In this document: one piece after another, positions 25,571 through 37,249 of the stretch | Layout of the letters: each line of letters starts with the position of its first letter | Position numbering within the stretch: position 1 is the stretch's first letter | NCBI GenBank assembly: GCA_921293015.1 | Contig: OV121087.1 | Coordinates: 6,770,501 to 6,834,500 of the forward strand | Length of the DNA: 64,000 bases | Direction: 5' to 3' | Source: Phorcus lineatus | Taxonomy: Eukaryota > Mollusca > Gastropoda > Trochida > Trochidae | Program-made: the position numbers and the translations under genes | The notes under the pieces: model-generated | Told to the model about the DNA's origin: nothing | The model's input: only the letters and a program-made list of their open reading frames with translations | Databases searched by the model: none

Positions 25571-27118
25571 CCGTTTTATGAGCACATCGTTAAACATAAT
25601 ATAGACAATGTTTTGGTGATGCAACCCTCATCTGATTTACCGAGGTATTTAATATTATCTAAGTGTTCCCACCTATGGTTTTAATCTTTTCAGACATGAC
25701 TGATTGATTGATACTAGTGCACATACGAATAATTCACACGGGATAGTTAGTGCTGCGCAGTTCTCGTCATTTTAACTCCATGTGCTATCATATCTACATC
25801 AGAGAACCCGTAACCCATACACATGCTCGCATAGTTAAAACTTGTGTCTTATCAGCGGGCAGACTAGAGGACAATTTGTTGGATATCAGAGTCATTAAAA
25901 CATTTCATTTACATTAAATTAATTAAGTTTTCAGATAAATCATTTTAATGACCTTTTTTCCGTAGACATCTCAATAACGTACTCCCAACATACTTCCTCC
26001 ATACATTTCTGCCTTTCTTTTTACTTTAAAAAATTAATTTACCAACCTTAAAATGTTGTTATCATAACTAAAAGCTTTCAAGCGAGGTAAGTATAAGCAC
26101 GTTGAAAGCCCATTGGCTCCTCTGTCGATAAGAGGTGGCATATAGATCTTGACTGTGACTTAAATCTGTAATGAGAAAATTCCAATTAAAATTATCCACC
26201 CTGATAGCAGTAAATGTTACTATTCCTATGGTCCTCTGGCCTTTTTATGACAAAAAACTAATCTTTAGTTTATTTATCTACTTCATTTGTTAATTCTCCA
26301 CCAATGTTTCTAGATGTTTTACGTGGAAGAAAAGTTTGAAATTATTTTTTGACGTTCTTCGAAGTTTATATATTTGTCTGACACTCTCTTACGTGACTGT
26401 TGTCTTCTGTCCTTAACTATATGAAACGAATTTATGACAAAATGAACCATGTTTACAATTGAAACTAACCGCTCGTAAGATTCTAAACAAGAAAATGCAA
26501 ACTATGTAATGTCTTGTTAGAGCTTGGGTCATTTTGGGGGAAATATTGTCAAATTCGTTCTGTTAAAACAGTTTTAAAGGAATAATATTTATTCAAAATA
26601 TTATTATGATTATTGTGCTTGAAATTAACCAGTTAATTGATTTTGTTGGGTTTTTTTAGGATAATGTTTTTTTACCCTATGCGTAAGGGTAAAACATGTT
26701 CAACAATTTTCAAAGAATCAAGTACATTATATGCGATTTTATCAGGTGATTAAAACATTTTCAAAATTTATAATATTGACAATATTTAGAAAAAATAATT
26801 TCAAACTTTCAATGAGACCTTATTAATCCAAGGGTGCAAGTGTTAAAAATGTAATTAATACGATTTATAAAAAACTCCTTATAAATATTTTTTAACAATT
26901 TTGTCTTACGTTAAAGAATATTTTCTTTGTAATTAACTGACAAACTCCTTGTAGATTAAAACAAACAAACAATATGTTAGATTACATGTAAACCAATGAT
27001 CAGACCCAACACACAACGAAAAGAGCATTATTCCATGACCTGTTGCCAATATGTTATTAACCGTTTGATTTTCGTGAACATCTGAATGAAAAATTATACT
27101 TTAAGAATAAGATGAAAA
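25571..27118. other. No gene seen
   Basis: AT-rich, no repeat structure or coding signal that I can support. Confidence 0.5.
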
Positions 27119-27472
27119 ATATATACTGTATTCGGCGAATACGCGCCCTGTGCGATTAGAAAATTAAAAAGAGGGGTCATTTATTAAAATGGCATTCATA
27201 GAATTCAACAGATTATAAAAAGAATAAATCCTGCCGACTAAATGTTACAAATTGTTTAACGGTTGAAGACTTTATTAATCAAATTGTTAGATTAAAGACA
27301 GTCGCGTATATGCAAGACTATACTTAACTACGAATGTTTTAATGCAACTGCCTGACTCTATCACCCAGGCAAAGCTATGAGAAGGGGGCGCTTATAATTT
27401 TGCGAGTTACAAATGTGGTCAGGGGCGCTTATAGGGGAAGGGTGCTTACAGCGTAGAATATGGTGTAATATA
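27119..27472. mobile_element. Probable MITE, about 354 bp
   Basis: Left end ATATATACTGTATTCGGCGA then ATACGCGCCC; right end GGGTGCTTACAGCGTAGAAT then ATGGTGTAATATAT is an imperfect inverse. GGGGGCGCTTATA is repeated inside the right end. Confidence 0.5.
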
Positions 27473-28169
27473 TATTTCTCATTAGCGAATATAATTTTCA
27501 GAATAGAAATGTTTAACTAGTTTCAAACACTATTTTTGCATATCTTATCTGATTAATGAGATTCAAAAAGTCAAATTCATTTCGATTTTTCAAAGCGTTC
27601 TACTATATCGTCTATTAACAATGATGAATTTGAATCACATATCAAAACTATGAGACTCCATGTTAATTCATACAAAATATATACAAGTGTTCTTAAAGTG
27701 AAGTAAAGATAGTTTATGATAAGTTGTCAGATTTGACTCGATTAAGGTGCTTGAAACATACAAGAATTCATGATATGATTTAAAATGAATATGTTTATAG
27801 CTGTCATATCAAAATGACAGTCAAAGGCGATAAGAACGAATGATAAATATATGTATATATTTCCTCTTTTACGAGGTATGCGTTTCTACAGAGACAACAC
27901 GTCAGTTTATCAAAGTTGTATATTACACAGAATAATTCATCTTGTGAAATCTATCTGCAGTTATACTCACATAACAGTTTGATTGTGGTCGCGATGTAAT
28001 TACTGAAGTTTCGTTAAAGGTGTGGAATCGATATTGCTTAATGTTGTGATGCATAATTGATACAAACAATCAACTAAAACTCGTTCTTGCTAGACAAAAA
28101 ACAATCCACTCACTGCATGTTATATCCATTTAGTTGTAATTGAAGGTTGGATCATTGCGAATAATCTGA

Positions 28170-28948
28170 AGATAAACTATGGCTGGTTAAATTGTGGTAG
28201 GAACCTTGAAAATAAATCACAGACGATAACCTGAAGTTAAATCATGGTACTTTGAATCATAAATAGTGACAGAAAATTTGAAGGTAAATTGTGACAGGTA
28301 AAAAATAATTAAAAATTCATTATGAAAGCTGATTTGAATGATATATTTTGGCAGGTAACATGAAGTGTAAATTATCCGAGGTGAATGCACAACGGGTAAA
28401 TTAAAGACGATTGCATGAGGCGAATGCACAATGATAAATTAAAATGGATAGCATGAGATGATTGCATGATGGGTAAATAAAGACGATAGCATGACGTGAA
28501 TGCATGGTTGGTAAATTAAAGACGATAGCATGACGTGAATGCATGGTTGGTAAATTAAAGGGGATAGTATGGGGTGAATGCATAAAGTTTGAATAAAGAT
28601 GGATGGCATGGGTGAATGAGAAATTGTAAATCAAAGTTGAAAATGCACAAGGAGTAAATGAGAGTGGATAGCATAAGGTAATTTTTTCTTTGCTAAATCA
28701 TAGTGGACAGAATGAGGTGAATGCATAACTGATGAATTAAAATGGATAGCATGTAGTTAAAGAATAATGGATATATTAAAGTGGATAGCATTATGTACAT
28801 GCAAAATGGGGAAATAAAAATGGATAACATGAGCTTAATATATAAAGGGTAAACCAAAGTGGATAGCATGAGATGAATGCATTATGGGTAAATTAAAAAG
28901 GATAGCATGACGTAAATGCATAATAGATAAATTATAGTTGATAGAATT
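28170..28948. repeat. 39-bp minisatellite, about 19 units
   Basis: Unit GCATGACGTGAATGCATGGT then TGGTAAATTAAAGACGATA; the central units (about 28490-28570) are nearly identical and the edges decayed. The 39-bp period is in frame, which produces long repetitive open frames (HSPHAIVFNLP-type) that are not genes. Confidence 0.9.
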
Positions 28949-30515
28949 CAGAATAAAACTGTGTTGATGATACATATTAATAATCATATTCGGCATACTA
29001 TTGGAAGTGATAAGGATTATTTAGATTAGGGCAATTATAGTTAGTGTACAAGAAACGAGGGCAATCAGATTCTTTGACGCTTGTGGTATTCTTGTCAAAG
29101 ATTACGTTAGCTTGGATTCCTTGATATTGACATATAGTAAATGTGACCATTTTATCCAAAAATGATTTTATCATCAATACTTTTCTAAAGATGAAGAGAG
29201 AAACATACATACAAATGACAGAAGTATAGTAGAAAGTAGGATAGTAGAAAGGTTTATACAGTCTATTAAGAAGAATACTGCCGCTTTCCAAGTCTTGACA
29301 GCGTATACGGTTTACATTGACCTAGAATGGAGATCGTTTGACGTTTGATATTTCCTTACTTAAAGGACACTTTGTTATAAAAATCTTGAATTAAACTAAC
29401 GAATCAATCTAGTGAAAAATATCTGTGATATCACCTTTCCCGAAGTCCTTTCATTACAGCTATTTTGTTAGTAGATTGTCGATTATGTAAACAACTTTAG
29501 CATAACATTTTGTAGCCTCGGCAAATTAAAATAAGATATTAAGATATTCAAATGAATTCAATAACTTATCCGTAAATCTTTCTTAAGGAACTATTTTCTG
29601 ATGTATTGGTTTGAACTTTCACGTGATTCAATTAAAGTATCATCTTGCAGTCAACAATTTATGCATTTTTCTCAACAAGAGTAACAATTGAGTTATACCA
29701 ATGACAATGCATGAGCTAACAGGATGTTGATTTGAAACTTAAGCTTTTATATAGAAACTCCAGCTATCTCGGACCCCTCGGAGGAATTCTGTGAGTGAAT
29801 TCCGGATAAATAATTCATAGTTTACTTCTGAATTTTACATCAGCGTGGAAACCCGATCTTTGGCGCAGTGACGTCTTAACAAACGACTGTGCAAGCTGGT
29901 AAAATTATCTGACTTTCTTTATCTGCATCTAAATCCAAGCTGTTTCTTATCAATCCCATCCCGGGTCCTTCCTGTATCAATGATACGGACACTTGGTTGA
30001 AAACGCTATCTATACTCACAAATAACTCTTATCGCTGTCTTAAGTCAGAGTAACAATATTTCTTATCAAGTAAGGATTTTCTCAGAGAAATCACATCTCG
30101 AACCTAACTTTACACCAACTGATAAAACTTTACTATTTATTGTGTTAGTAAAATGAATTGTAACTTTAGAAGTGTTCACGTCAACTATATCTACGATCAA
30201 ACTTAAAGTACTGACACAGCTAAATTATCACACCATTGTAAGTAAATAACAGGCCAAAACATGTTATAAGCGTAAAATAAAGAGACATAAGTATAATCCA
30301 TATTTACAAACAATTCAGCATCCTCTCCCAACAGAAGTAGCTCCGTCATAATTCCTATACAACCTCTGTCCTAATACAAGCTATTCACGGTCTCGAAATG
30401 TAGATAGATGCAATCAAAGTTAGTTGTGCAATCAGCGAAGCCGTTCAAATATATCATTCACAACGCCTCAGATATTTCCGTATGCTTTCGGAAAGTTAAA
30501 ATATTGGGTTGTATA
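28949..30515. other. No gene seen
   Basis: AT-rich, with no supported feature. Several non-repeated stretches of average complexity near 29750-30110. Confidence 0.45.
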
Positions 30516-30541
30516 TTGGGTTGTATATATATACAACCCAA
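30516..30541. repeat. Perfect 26-bp palindrome
   Basis: TTGGGTTGTATAT followed by its exact inverse. It sits directly before the first copy of a 59-bp repeated block. Confidence 0.8.
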
Positions 30542-30545
30542 TAAA

Positions 30546-31235
30546 TTCAGTGAACGTTCGCAAAAGTACAAGATGGCGCAACTTTGCATGTTCAAGTGTC
30601 AAACTTTATTCTAATATGCAATTTGCATTTCGAGTCTTCTTGACACAGCACATTCGTCTTATTTAGAGACTGCGTCATTAAATAAGCCTGTGATACAACA
30701 ACCATGTTATTCATGCATGCGGTGTTTTCATTGGCTGAAATGTATTGCAAGGTAGTTTATGTTGCAATATTTAGACGCTAGGTGAACCTGCCGGAAGCTC
30801 GAGAAGAGCTTGTTTTAGAACAGAGGTTGTGCAGGAATTTATGACGCAGCTACTTCTGTGGAAGAGAATGACATTTCAGAAGACTCTTTTAAACAATAAA
30901 CAATTACAATCTGAGTGGGAAAAGCATTAAAGTGGTTAAAAGCATTGATAAAAAAAACAACAGAACACAACATTTTCTCCTTTAACGCTTTTAACTTTGA
31001 AAACTGTACACTTGATTGAACTTTCACCTTAAATAATATATATTTTTTTTCAATTTACTTTTGCGAACGTTCACTGAAAGACTACACTTGATTGAACTTT
31101 CACCTTGAATATATCATCGCATCACCTAAAATATATATATTTTCAAGGTGAAAGTTCAATCAAGATTTCAGTCCTTCAGTGAACGGTCGCAAAAGTACAA
31201 GATGGCGCAACTTTGCATGTTCAAGTGTCAAACGA
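30546..31235. repeat. Compound foldback/repeat block
   Basis: A 59-bp block (TTCAGTGAACGTTCGCAAAA ... GTTCAAGTGTCAAA) is at 30546-30604 and 31175-31233 in the same orientation, and its first 22 nt are inverted at 31057-31078. CTTGATTGAACTTTCACCTT occurs at about 31012 and 31087, and inverted at 31144-31163. Looks like nested or rearranged inverted-repeat elements. Confidence 0.7.
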
Positions 31236-31482
31236 ATTCCACAAAAATACAATGACGTAACAACGATAGTACGTTTGACGACATTTTTCTTTTACTTGGG
31301 CGTTGAGTGTAGTAGAGTAGACTTTTTTCAAATCTGTTTAAGAATACTAACTCTATGGTTATTTAATAATTATTATCAATTAGTTTTTATTGTTAATTAG
31401 ATAATTATTATGTGAGCAAACTTTTTCGGCAATCCGATTTGTCGAGAGATGGTCGCGTGTCAGTCGACAGAATACAATTATA

Positions 31483-31624
31483 AATTATAGACTGGTGAAT
31501 TCGGTCAATACCTGTTTTTATGGACCGAGGAAAACAGTATTGACCGAGGGCGACGTCCGAGGTCAATATCGTTTTCCTCGGATCTATAAAAACAGGTACT
31601 GACCGAATTCACCAGTCCATAATT
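31483..31624. mobile_element. Long hairpin element (63-bp arms, 15-nt loop)
   Basis: Left arm 31483-31545 and right arm 31561-31624 are near-perfect inverses (GACTGGTGAATTCGGTCAAT ...), separated by GAGGGCGACGTCCGA. It has no coding capacity. A diverged single arm occurs at 5473-5530, so this is a dispersed family. Confidence 0.85.
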
Positions 31625-33139
31625 GTTTTATTATGTCTCGGTTACAAAAAAAGAAAGGAGAACAAAAAACTACGGCCATGAACCGAAATTTAGTTGGATT
31701 GCTTACAGTAACAATAGCATGACGTCTTGATACATCGATTTGACGACCAGCACGTCTATTTTGATAACTCAAGTCAATATCACTTTTGGCCGTATTAGTA
31801 AAAGATATCACCTTTGACTTTATATAAAATTTAAACATTAAACGTTATAAAAAACTTTCTTAAATTGAAAACCATTTAAGATGTTCAGCAATAAACACAT
31901 TACAACCCACATACTTTCTATGCGATGATGCCATGGCATTGTGACGTGATTACTTGATTAAGTAAACAACAACAATTTCATGTCCTTGGGCACTTGTCTA
32001 CTGTCAGAACGATGTCTCCTAGAAGTTATCATAAGATCTCCCACAATCGATGTAGAACACATTTTTCTATGATAAAGTAGTAAAACTATGGCGCCTTCCC
32101 AGAATAAAGAAGTTGTATATCCATAACATTGTCTTCAGCATCCTGTTACAAGCAGGTATTAATTAATCAAAACGATTATCAATATTTTGATTCAGTTCAA
32201 GAGTAATTGTAAAGGGTTGACAATACACTTTGCATCGAAAATCGTTTAGCATCTTTCATTTTTTTCTTGTTTTATTTGTAGTTTATATACATGACGATAA
32301 GCAATTTATCTAAAATATTATGAGCATGTTTTTAAACTAACGTTAGAATTACATATCGTCATTAAAGGTAACAAGGCATGAATTCTCATTTTCATATTTC
32401 TTGTTCATTTTAAACATAAGGTCATATGCTATAGGGTATGATTTTCATCTTGATAGCAATGAAGCAATTCAATAATTTCACATTAAAGCATGAGTTTAGA
32501 AAGAATAATGACTGATGCCACATTAAGATAACAGTGGAATTATCGACTGTTTGTTATATAATAAGAGGTAATTTTCAATAAACTACACCTGATAACATTT
32601 ATTAATAGACCGCAAGCTTTTTTAAAATTCCTTTATAAATCAGTATCAACAAATGATATCTAATTAAATGCCTCCTAGTTATTGTATAGTTTTACGTATC
32701 GTAGATATTATCACAAAATATGGTTTTCATTTATACTTAAATCTATGTCGAACATACAACTCAATCTTTTTGTCTGTGATAATGACGTGCACAGAGCTTT
32801 TCTGACTCTCCAGATGGTTCGATTTGAAGATATCATCAACAGAGCATTTACATGTCACGATGTCATGTCATTTTGTCACATTTTTCTTCGATATTTACAA
32901 ATATCACGGGTACTCAAATAAATTTCAAGATAACAAGAGAAATACTTTGGATCTTAAGTTTAAAGGATTCTATTGTTCAGATCCTACGAGTAATCGAAAT
33001 ATTCAGCTTTGTTTATTCAATATTTTGGACAAGCATCAAGTTATGTTCCAAACCAACATGGCTAATGCCTCAGAAACAGTAGAGTGAATTTTTTTTTTAA
33101 AATGGTGATTTTGTCTATTATATGGAGTAAGACATAAAT
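31625..33139. other. No gene seen
   Basis: AT-rich. Open frames at 32824-33087 lack recognizable motifs. Confidence 0.45.

Positions 33140-33173
<34 letters not shown>
33140..33173 (+). repeat. Poly-G tract, 34 nt
   Basis: Uninterrupted run of G. The true length may differ, as such tracts are hard to sequence. Confidence 0.9.
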
Positions 33174-33174
<1 letters not shown>

Positions 33175-33894
33175 AACGCTATTTTTGGCAATTTTATTTC
33201 TTAAATTTGTCTCCAATAAGCATTTGATTTTGCCAAATGTATTATCTTAAGAGGTTCAAACATCTCATTAATCAACCTGGTCAGCCGTAGTCGTAGAGGA
33301 AATTATCAATAAGGTACATGTATCAAGAATAACCATTTGCGGCCATTTTCGTGTGAACACCTTTAAATCATTTGGGATGGGGAAATTGATTCGCATAGCG
33401 TAACTAAACGCGGAACGTTTTGTTTTAAAACTGCCTCTTTCAATTATGAAACATTGTCTTGCAATTGGCAAAATTGTTTTCGTGTATTTGAGATCACTTC
33501 ATTTACCTAAATACGGGCTATTGCCCCTTTCAGCATAAGTAAGTTGTATTGTTATACCAAGTTTTGTTTGTTTTGATTCGCTATGAATATAAAATCATAT
33601 TGTTCAGCGAGAGAACGATTAAATCATCGCGATATGATCATACTTTGATTATAAAACACCAAATGTCCATATTCACCGCACCAAACGTCTCCAAAACGAA
33701 ATGCACCGTGTTAAAAATTCCAAAAGTAATGTTTGAAATGATTAAGGTAAATAATTGATGTGCAAGGCATATTGAGAGCGCTGGGGTTCAATCTAATCAT
33801 TATTTTTGGTGACATCCTTCAGAAATGCAGTCATCTGCAATCCGAGGAGTGGGAAAGCGGCAACAAGTTCCACTGAATATTTAATGTTCGTGAA

Positions 33895-33905
33895 CACTAG
33901 AGGGC
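33895..33905 (+). promoter_or_regulatory. CTCF-like motif in a GC-richer island
   Basis: CACTAGAGGGC matches the core of the animal CTCF motif (CCACYAGRKGGC). It lies in a 200-bp island (about 33820-34020) clearly less AT-rich than its flanks. A single-motif match is weak evidence. Confidence 0.25.
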
Positions 33906-34029
33906 CGGCGAGACTCGCTATTCGGGGTGGAGCTACCCGCTGCACCCAATATACCCGCATCACTATTCAAGCTATTAACATAGAAGCGTGTTCATTCAAA
34001 CTTCCGCTTCACACTTCCCAATCTTAAGA

Positions 34030-36970
34030 TATCGACATTAAATGCCATTTACTCGAAAGGTGAAGCGTTGGAATGCAAATCACTTATAATTATTATGATG
34101 AAAATTGTTCTATGAATCATATAGAAGCAAAGTTTGATTATTGAATGATTTCCTACACCATATGTTTAAAATAAACTCAAGATTATATTTCTTTAAAATC
34201 ATGTTTGAATGGAAAAAGGAAATTTGAAATTGAAATAAGATTATTTTTTCTTTCCATATCATCTAAAGAAAGTATTTTTTTCGAATTTCACCAGTTTCAT
34301 ATTAAAAAAAAAGATATAACAAAAAAAATAAAAGCAACAAGAATCCTCGATTGAAAAAAAAATCTTTAGATTAACCCTAACGATATGCATAGGCAGAAAG
34401 TATCTTATTTAACGGATCAGTTAATAATTTGAAAAAATGATAAATATTGAAAAACCTCTCCTTTTCGTGTTTTGAATCACTTACTTATCATCTGCATGTT
34501 CTATTTAGGAAAAGTAATAAACTAATAATGGAGTATATAGTATATCTTTTAACAGTGTTAATTGATAAGTAGAAAAAAATAGATATGTGGATGGTTAGAA
34601 AAGTTATATAAAGAAAGAACCTATAGCTAAAATAAAGATAAAAATTCATCCGAATTATTTCTAGTTTTTAAATCGTTCAGCAACAAAAATAAGAAACATG
34701 CAAGAATAAGCATAAGCACATCATAAACATTATCAAATATGCTGACTATCATTATGAATGTGTTATCTTAGTGTTATGGAACAGGAAATGGATAGTTATA
34801 GGATAATGCTTTGCGTTCATCTTGTTTAAACGAGGAATTTTATGACGTGTGATAGTATGATGTCATCTTTTTTAAAACGGCCTCATTATTGTATTTTTTC
34901 ACATGTCATATCTATGGAAAAGTTATAGTTTTTGTTTCTTATTTCCTAGCAATTTATCATTTTATACCATTAATTTGAAATGTATTGCGGGATAAAACTC
35001 TTACATGTATAAGGAATGGAATAGTTATCAGAAATCACGGTAAATTTTTCATAGGTTTATTTCTTAAGGGTAATTGATAATAAATTGATGTCAGATTTGC
35101 CATTTATCATTTGTTTATTTATCAACGTATTGATATATAATTTACAACAATATAATTGATTGACTTTTAATCGCAACTCTAAAACAACATCTAATAAAGA
35201 TGTACAATAATATATAAATTTTTTTAGATTTGAGACTAACTTCTTACTTTAAGAAATATCTGTTCTTATTTTAATGAAGGAATTCACGTCTCCAAGAATG
35301 ACAGGAAGCCATTGAGTTGACTTCCAGTCGTAAATTAATAATAATGAAACTTTATGTCAACATACAAGGTAATCGAACAACAGTTTTCTTTGTATTTTTC
35401 TTTGATAAAACGGTTTATGTTCATAAATCATATGCATATGGCGAACTAAATCCCTTCGTTTTGTAGCTGTAACATCATCCACATATGTAGTGACGTATTT
35501 GGATGTTGAGAGTTTTTATCATGGTTGTAACAGTAATTGAGGATGTAACCTAGACATTGGGATGATACTTTTGCTTGAGGTTATTCAAAAATATTTAAAA
35601 AACTTATAAAAAAACTTATTTGATATTTGAAATGTTATCACACATTCAACAATCGCTCACCTCAAAGACGAAATTACTTAGAATAATAGTTTTTATGCAA
35701 AGGTTATTATGACAATCTAATTACATCGGTCAAGATACCTGATTAGATATAAGGTTAAAATAAAATGTGAAGAACACTGAATGCAATAAGATAATTGAAA
35801 CTGAAAATTCTTAATTCTTGAATCACATCAAAAGAAAACATTCCCAAAAGACCACAAGTCAAAATACCACAGAAAAAAACAACGTTGACTTTCCAATATG
35901 AATCCGACTTAATGATTTAAAGATCTACAACTTGAACCTTTTTACATACCAATGACATTATATAGTAAGGCAGATATTATTTAAAAAATAAAGCTTACAA
36001 ATATGATTTAATGAAAGGTTTAAGCTTTAAACAGCTGAATAACTTTGATGTTGAGTAAAAATAGATAGTCGAAAAAATCTTTATTTAATAATCTAGTTTA
36101 TTACTTTAAAGAAATTAAATATCACTGATAAAAATCAAAGCGGTAATGCAAAGATTTAATGCTCAGTAAAAAAGCATATGCTGTAACATGAAAAGTCTCA
36201 GGGTCGGATAAAGTTTAACTGTTGGAAGGCAGTCAGAACTTAATTTTCCAATGATGCTTTAGGTTTGATTAAATGCTAAATGAAACGTTTTATAAAGAAT
36301 AAAATTAAGTAGAACATAGCAATAAAGAAAGTAATATTCATTCACTGTCTCACTCAATAATATTTCATTCACGACAAATAAACAAATAAAAAAACCTTTT
36401 TGAATAATATTCAGTCGATATCATAGCTTTTATTGGTTCTCAATGAAGATTTTCACGAGGAAAATTTAGTCCTGAATAGTTGAAACATAAAATAACAGAT
36501 CATTCAAAAGATGTCAAAATGTTTAATAATTACTTTTCTAAAATAACTTTTTGAGGTTCCAAATAAAAAGTTTTTCAACTCGAGATTATGTTTCTAAATC
36601 AAAGTAAGGAAACACTCGTTAACATAGACAATAAAACAGAACTAGTATTTCTGATAAATAACATATCATATGTAATGATAATCGCGCTTTTTGCAAAATA
36701 AATTATCAAGTTGTCATTAAAATTGATGAAATCGTCGTGAATACGATCCTATCAATCAACACAATCATCGACTCGTGGTATTCGAACAATCATACCAGCA
36801 GTCACTGTAGATCGGTATATTAGAAATTTATTAGAAATAACACGGACACTGAGCCTTATGTTTATTGTAGATGATGGAATAAACATAGCTTACATCCTCT
36901 CTTGTAAGTTCAAAGCTGGGTAACGGGTAACAGTGCTGTCAACAAATCATCGGAGCAATGGTGAATTATA
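34030..36970. other. No gene seen; extremely AT-rich
   Basis: Low-complexity A/T stretches throughout, with no repeat unit or coding signal that I can support. Confidence 0.55.
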
Positions 36971-36988
36971 CATTATTTAATTTTGTAA

Positions 36989-37245
36989 ATGAATTGGTCT
37001 CGTTTGGGGCCTACACCAAACAGAAGCAAGCTCTCCCGAGGAGTTGGTCCCCGACAAATTAAAGATACATATAAATGTAAAATATTTACGTGCTGTATAG
37101 AGCGAGTTATCGAGCATTGTGGACAGATCTGGCACTTACACAAGTGGAGACAGCAAGGATGCAATATGTACACAGCAGAGACTGGACAACTCCCCGGGAC
37201 TGGGGACCCTGGCTCACTGGGGGTCGGGACTGGGGGCACAAACAG
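36989..37245 (+). other. GC-richer island, possible non-coding exon
   Basis: About 260 bp open in several frames on both strands. It ends ACTGGGGGCACAAACAG followed by GTGAGA, a good donor. No domain is recognizable in any frame, and having several open frames on both strands argues against a protein exon. It could be a transcribed leader exon or a repeat fragment. Confidence 0.25.
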
Positions 37246-37249
37246 GTGA

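Noticed and set aside
28217-28634. CRISPR-like regular repeats
   Set aside because: Units are contiguous and diverge gradually without unique spacers, in a clearly eukaryotic context; this is a minisatellite.
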